A DNA stretch of 64,000 nucleotides, taken from Tomitella biformata AHU 1821. Lineage in GTDB: Bacteria; Actinomycetota; Actinomycetes; Mycobacteriales; Mycobacteriaceae. Location of the stretch: NCBI RefSeq assembly GCF_000524475.1, contig NZ_BAVQ01000043.1, forward strand, positions 1 to 64,000, given 5' to 3'. Below the pieces are notes generated by a model. It was not told the origin of the DNA, did not search any database, and saw only the letters and a list, made by a program, of their open reading frames with translations. A program made the position numbers and the translations under genes. How positions within the stretch are numbered: position 1 is the stretch's first letter; every line of letters starts with the position of its first letter. Below are positions 63,925 through 64,000 of the stretch, piece after piece.

Positions 63925-64000
63925 GTTCTCACTCCTGGTTGTCGTGCGATTCGAGGACGGCGGCAGCGCCCGCCCACATGGGCCACCGCCTTCACGTAAG

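Overview
The window is chromosomal DNA of a high-GC, mycolate-type actinobacterium (order Mycobacteriales/Corynebacteriales). The main evidence is a single-polypeptide type I fatty acid synthase of about 3,090 residues with acpS directly behind it, an IdeR-like iron box, an LdtMt2-like L,D-transpeptidase lipoprotein, a DUF222/HNH protein, and many FadE/FadD/MFS/TetR/MarR genes. From memory, the backbone order orn - tRNA-His - L,D-transpeptidase - tRNA-Lys - DUF3618 - bcp - acpS - fas matches the Rv2511 to Rv2524c segment of Mycobacterium tuberculosis, but the genome is not Mycobacterium itself. Genus cannot be fixed from the sequence; Gordonia, Dietzia, Tsukamurella and Williamsia relatives are all possible.

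Layout. 1-6.3 kb: the 3' end of a GH15 glycosidase that starts in a 17-bp tandem repeat, an SDR, then a decayed and partly AT-richer stretch (a mandelate racemase remnant, a small membrane protein, a zinc-ribbon ORF with an internal TGA, an aldehyde dehydrogenase remnant), then a stress group (Rho_N protein, DUF2231 protein, catalase, CsbD). 6.3-13.6 kb: a large acyl-CoA dehydrogenase, a membrane protein, a decayed ORF, and an MFS transporter translationally coupled to an unusual GH2-DUF2804 fusion enzyme. 13.6-20.5 kb: a sugar dehydrogenase lipoprotein, a MarR/FMN-reductase divergent pair with palindromic operators, a 60-nt inverted repeat, a pyruvyltransferase-like protein, a DUF1023 hydrolase, a tandem universal stress protein and an orphan ectoine hydroxylase. 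20.8-26.4 kb: PadR, FadH-type 2,4-dienoyl-CoA reductase, a FUSC-like membrane protein, a zinc alcohol dehydrogenase and an SDR, all on the plus strand. 26.5-34 kb: a 36-residue acidic peptide gene with its own promoter, a HerA-like DUF853 ATPase, and the conserved backbone from orn to bcp, with a siderophore-interacting protein under an IdeR box and an unrecognised secreted protein in between.

34-47.4 kb looks like accessory DNA placed between bcp and acpS: a DUF222/HNH protein, an ABC exporter divergent from its likely two-component system, a catabolic cluster (MHS-type transporter, flavoprotein dehydrogenase, two SDRs, a SnoaL-like protein) divergent from an IclR regulator with palindromic operators, a TetR gene and an amidase. 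47.4-57.3 kb is acpS-fas with a perfect 14-bp-arm inverted repeat upstream, the likely site of a FasR-type regulator. 57.4-64 kb: a 77-residue protein overlapping an OhrR-like MarR gene, a SnoaL-like protein, a DHA2 efflux pump divergent from its TetR, a quinone-oxidoreductase-like enzyme and an acyl-CoA synthetase.

No phage, insertion sequence, CRISPR array or obvious defence island was seen. The most unusual items are the GH2-DUF2804 fusion, the 36-residue peptide gene, a 13-codon run of A/T-ending codons inside fas, the cluster of genes caught mid-decay near 1.6-3.4 kb, and the uncharacterised IclR-controlled catabolic cluster.
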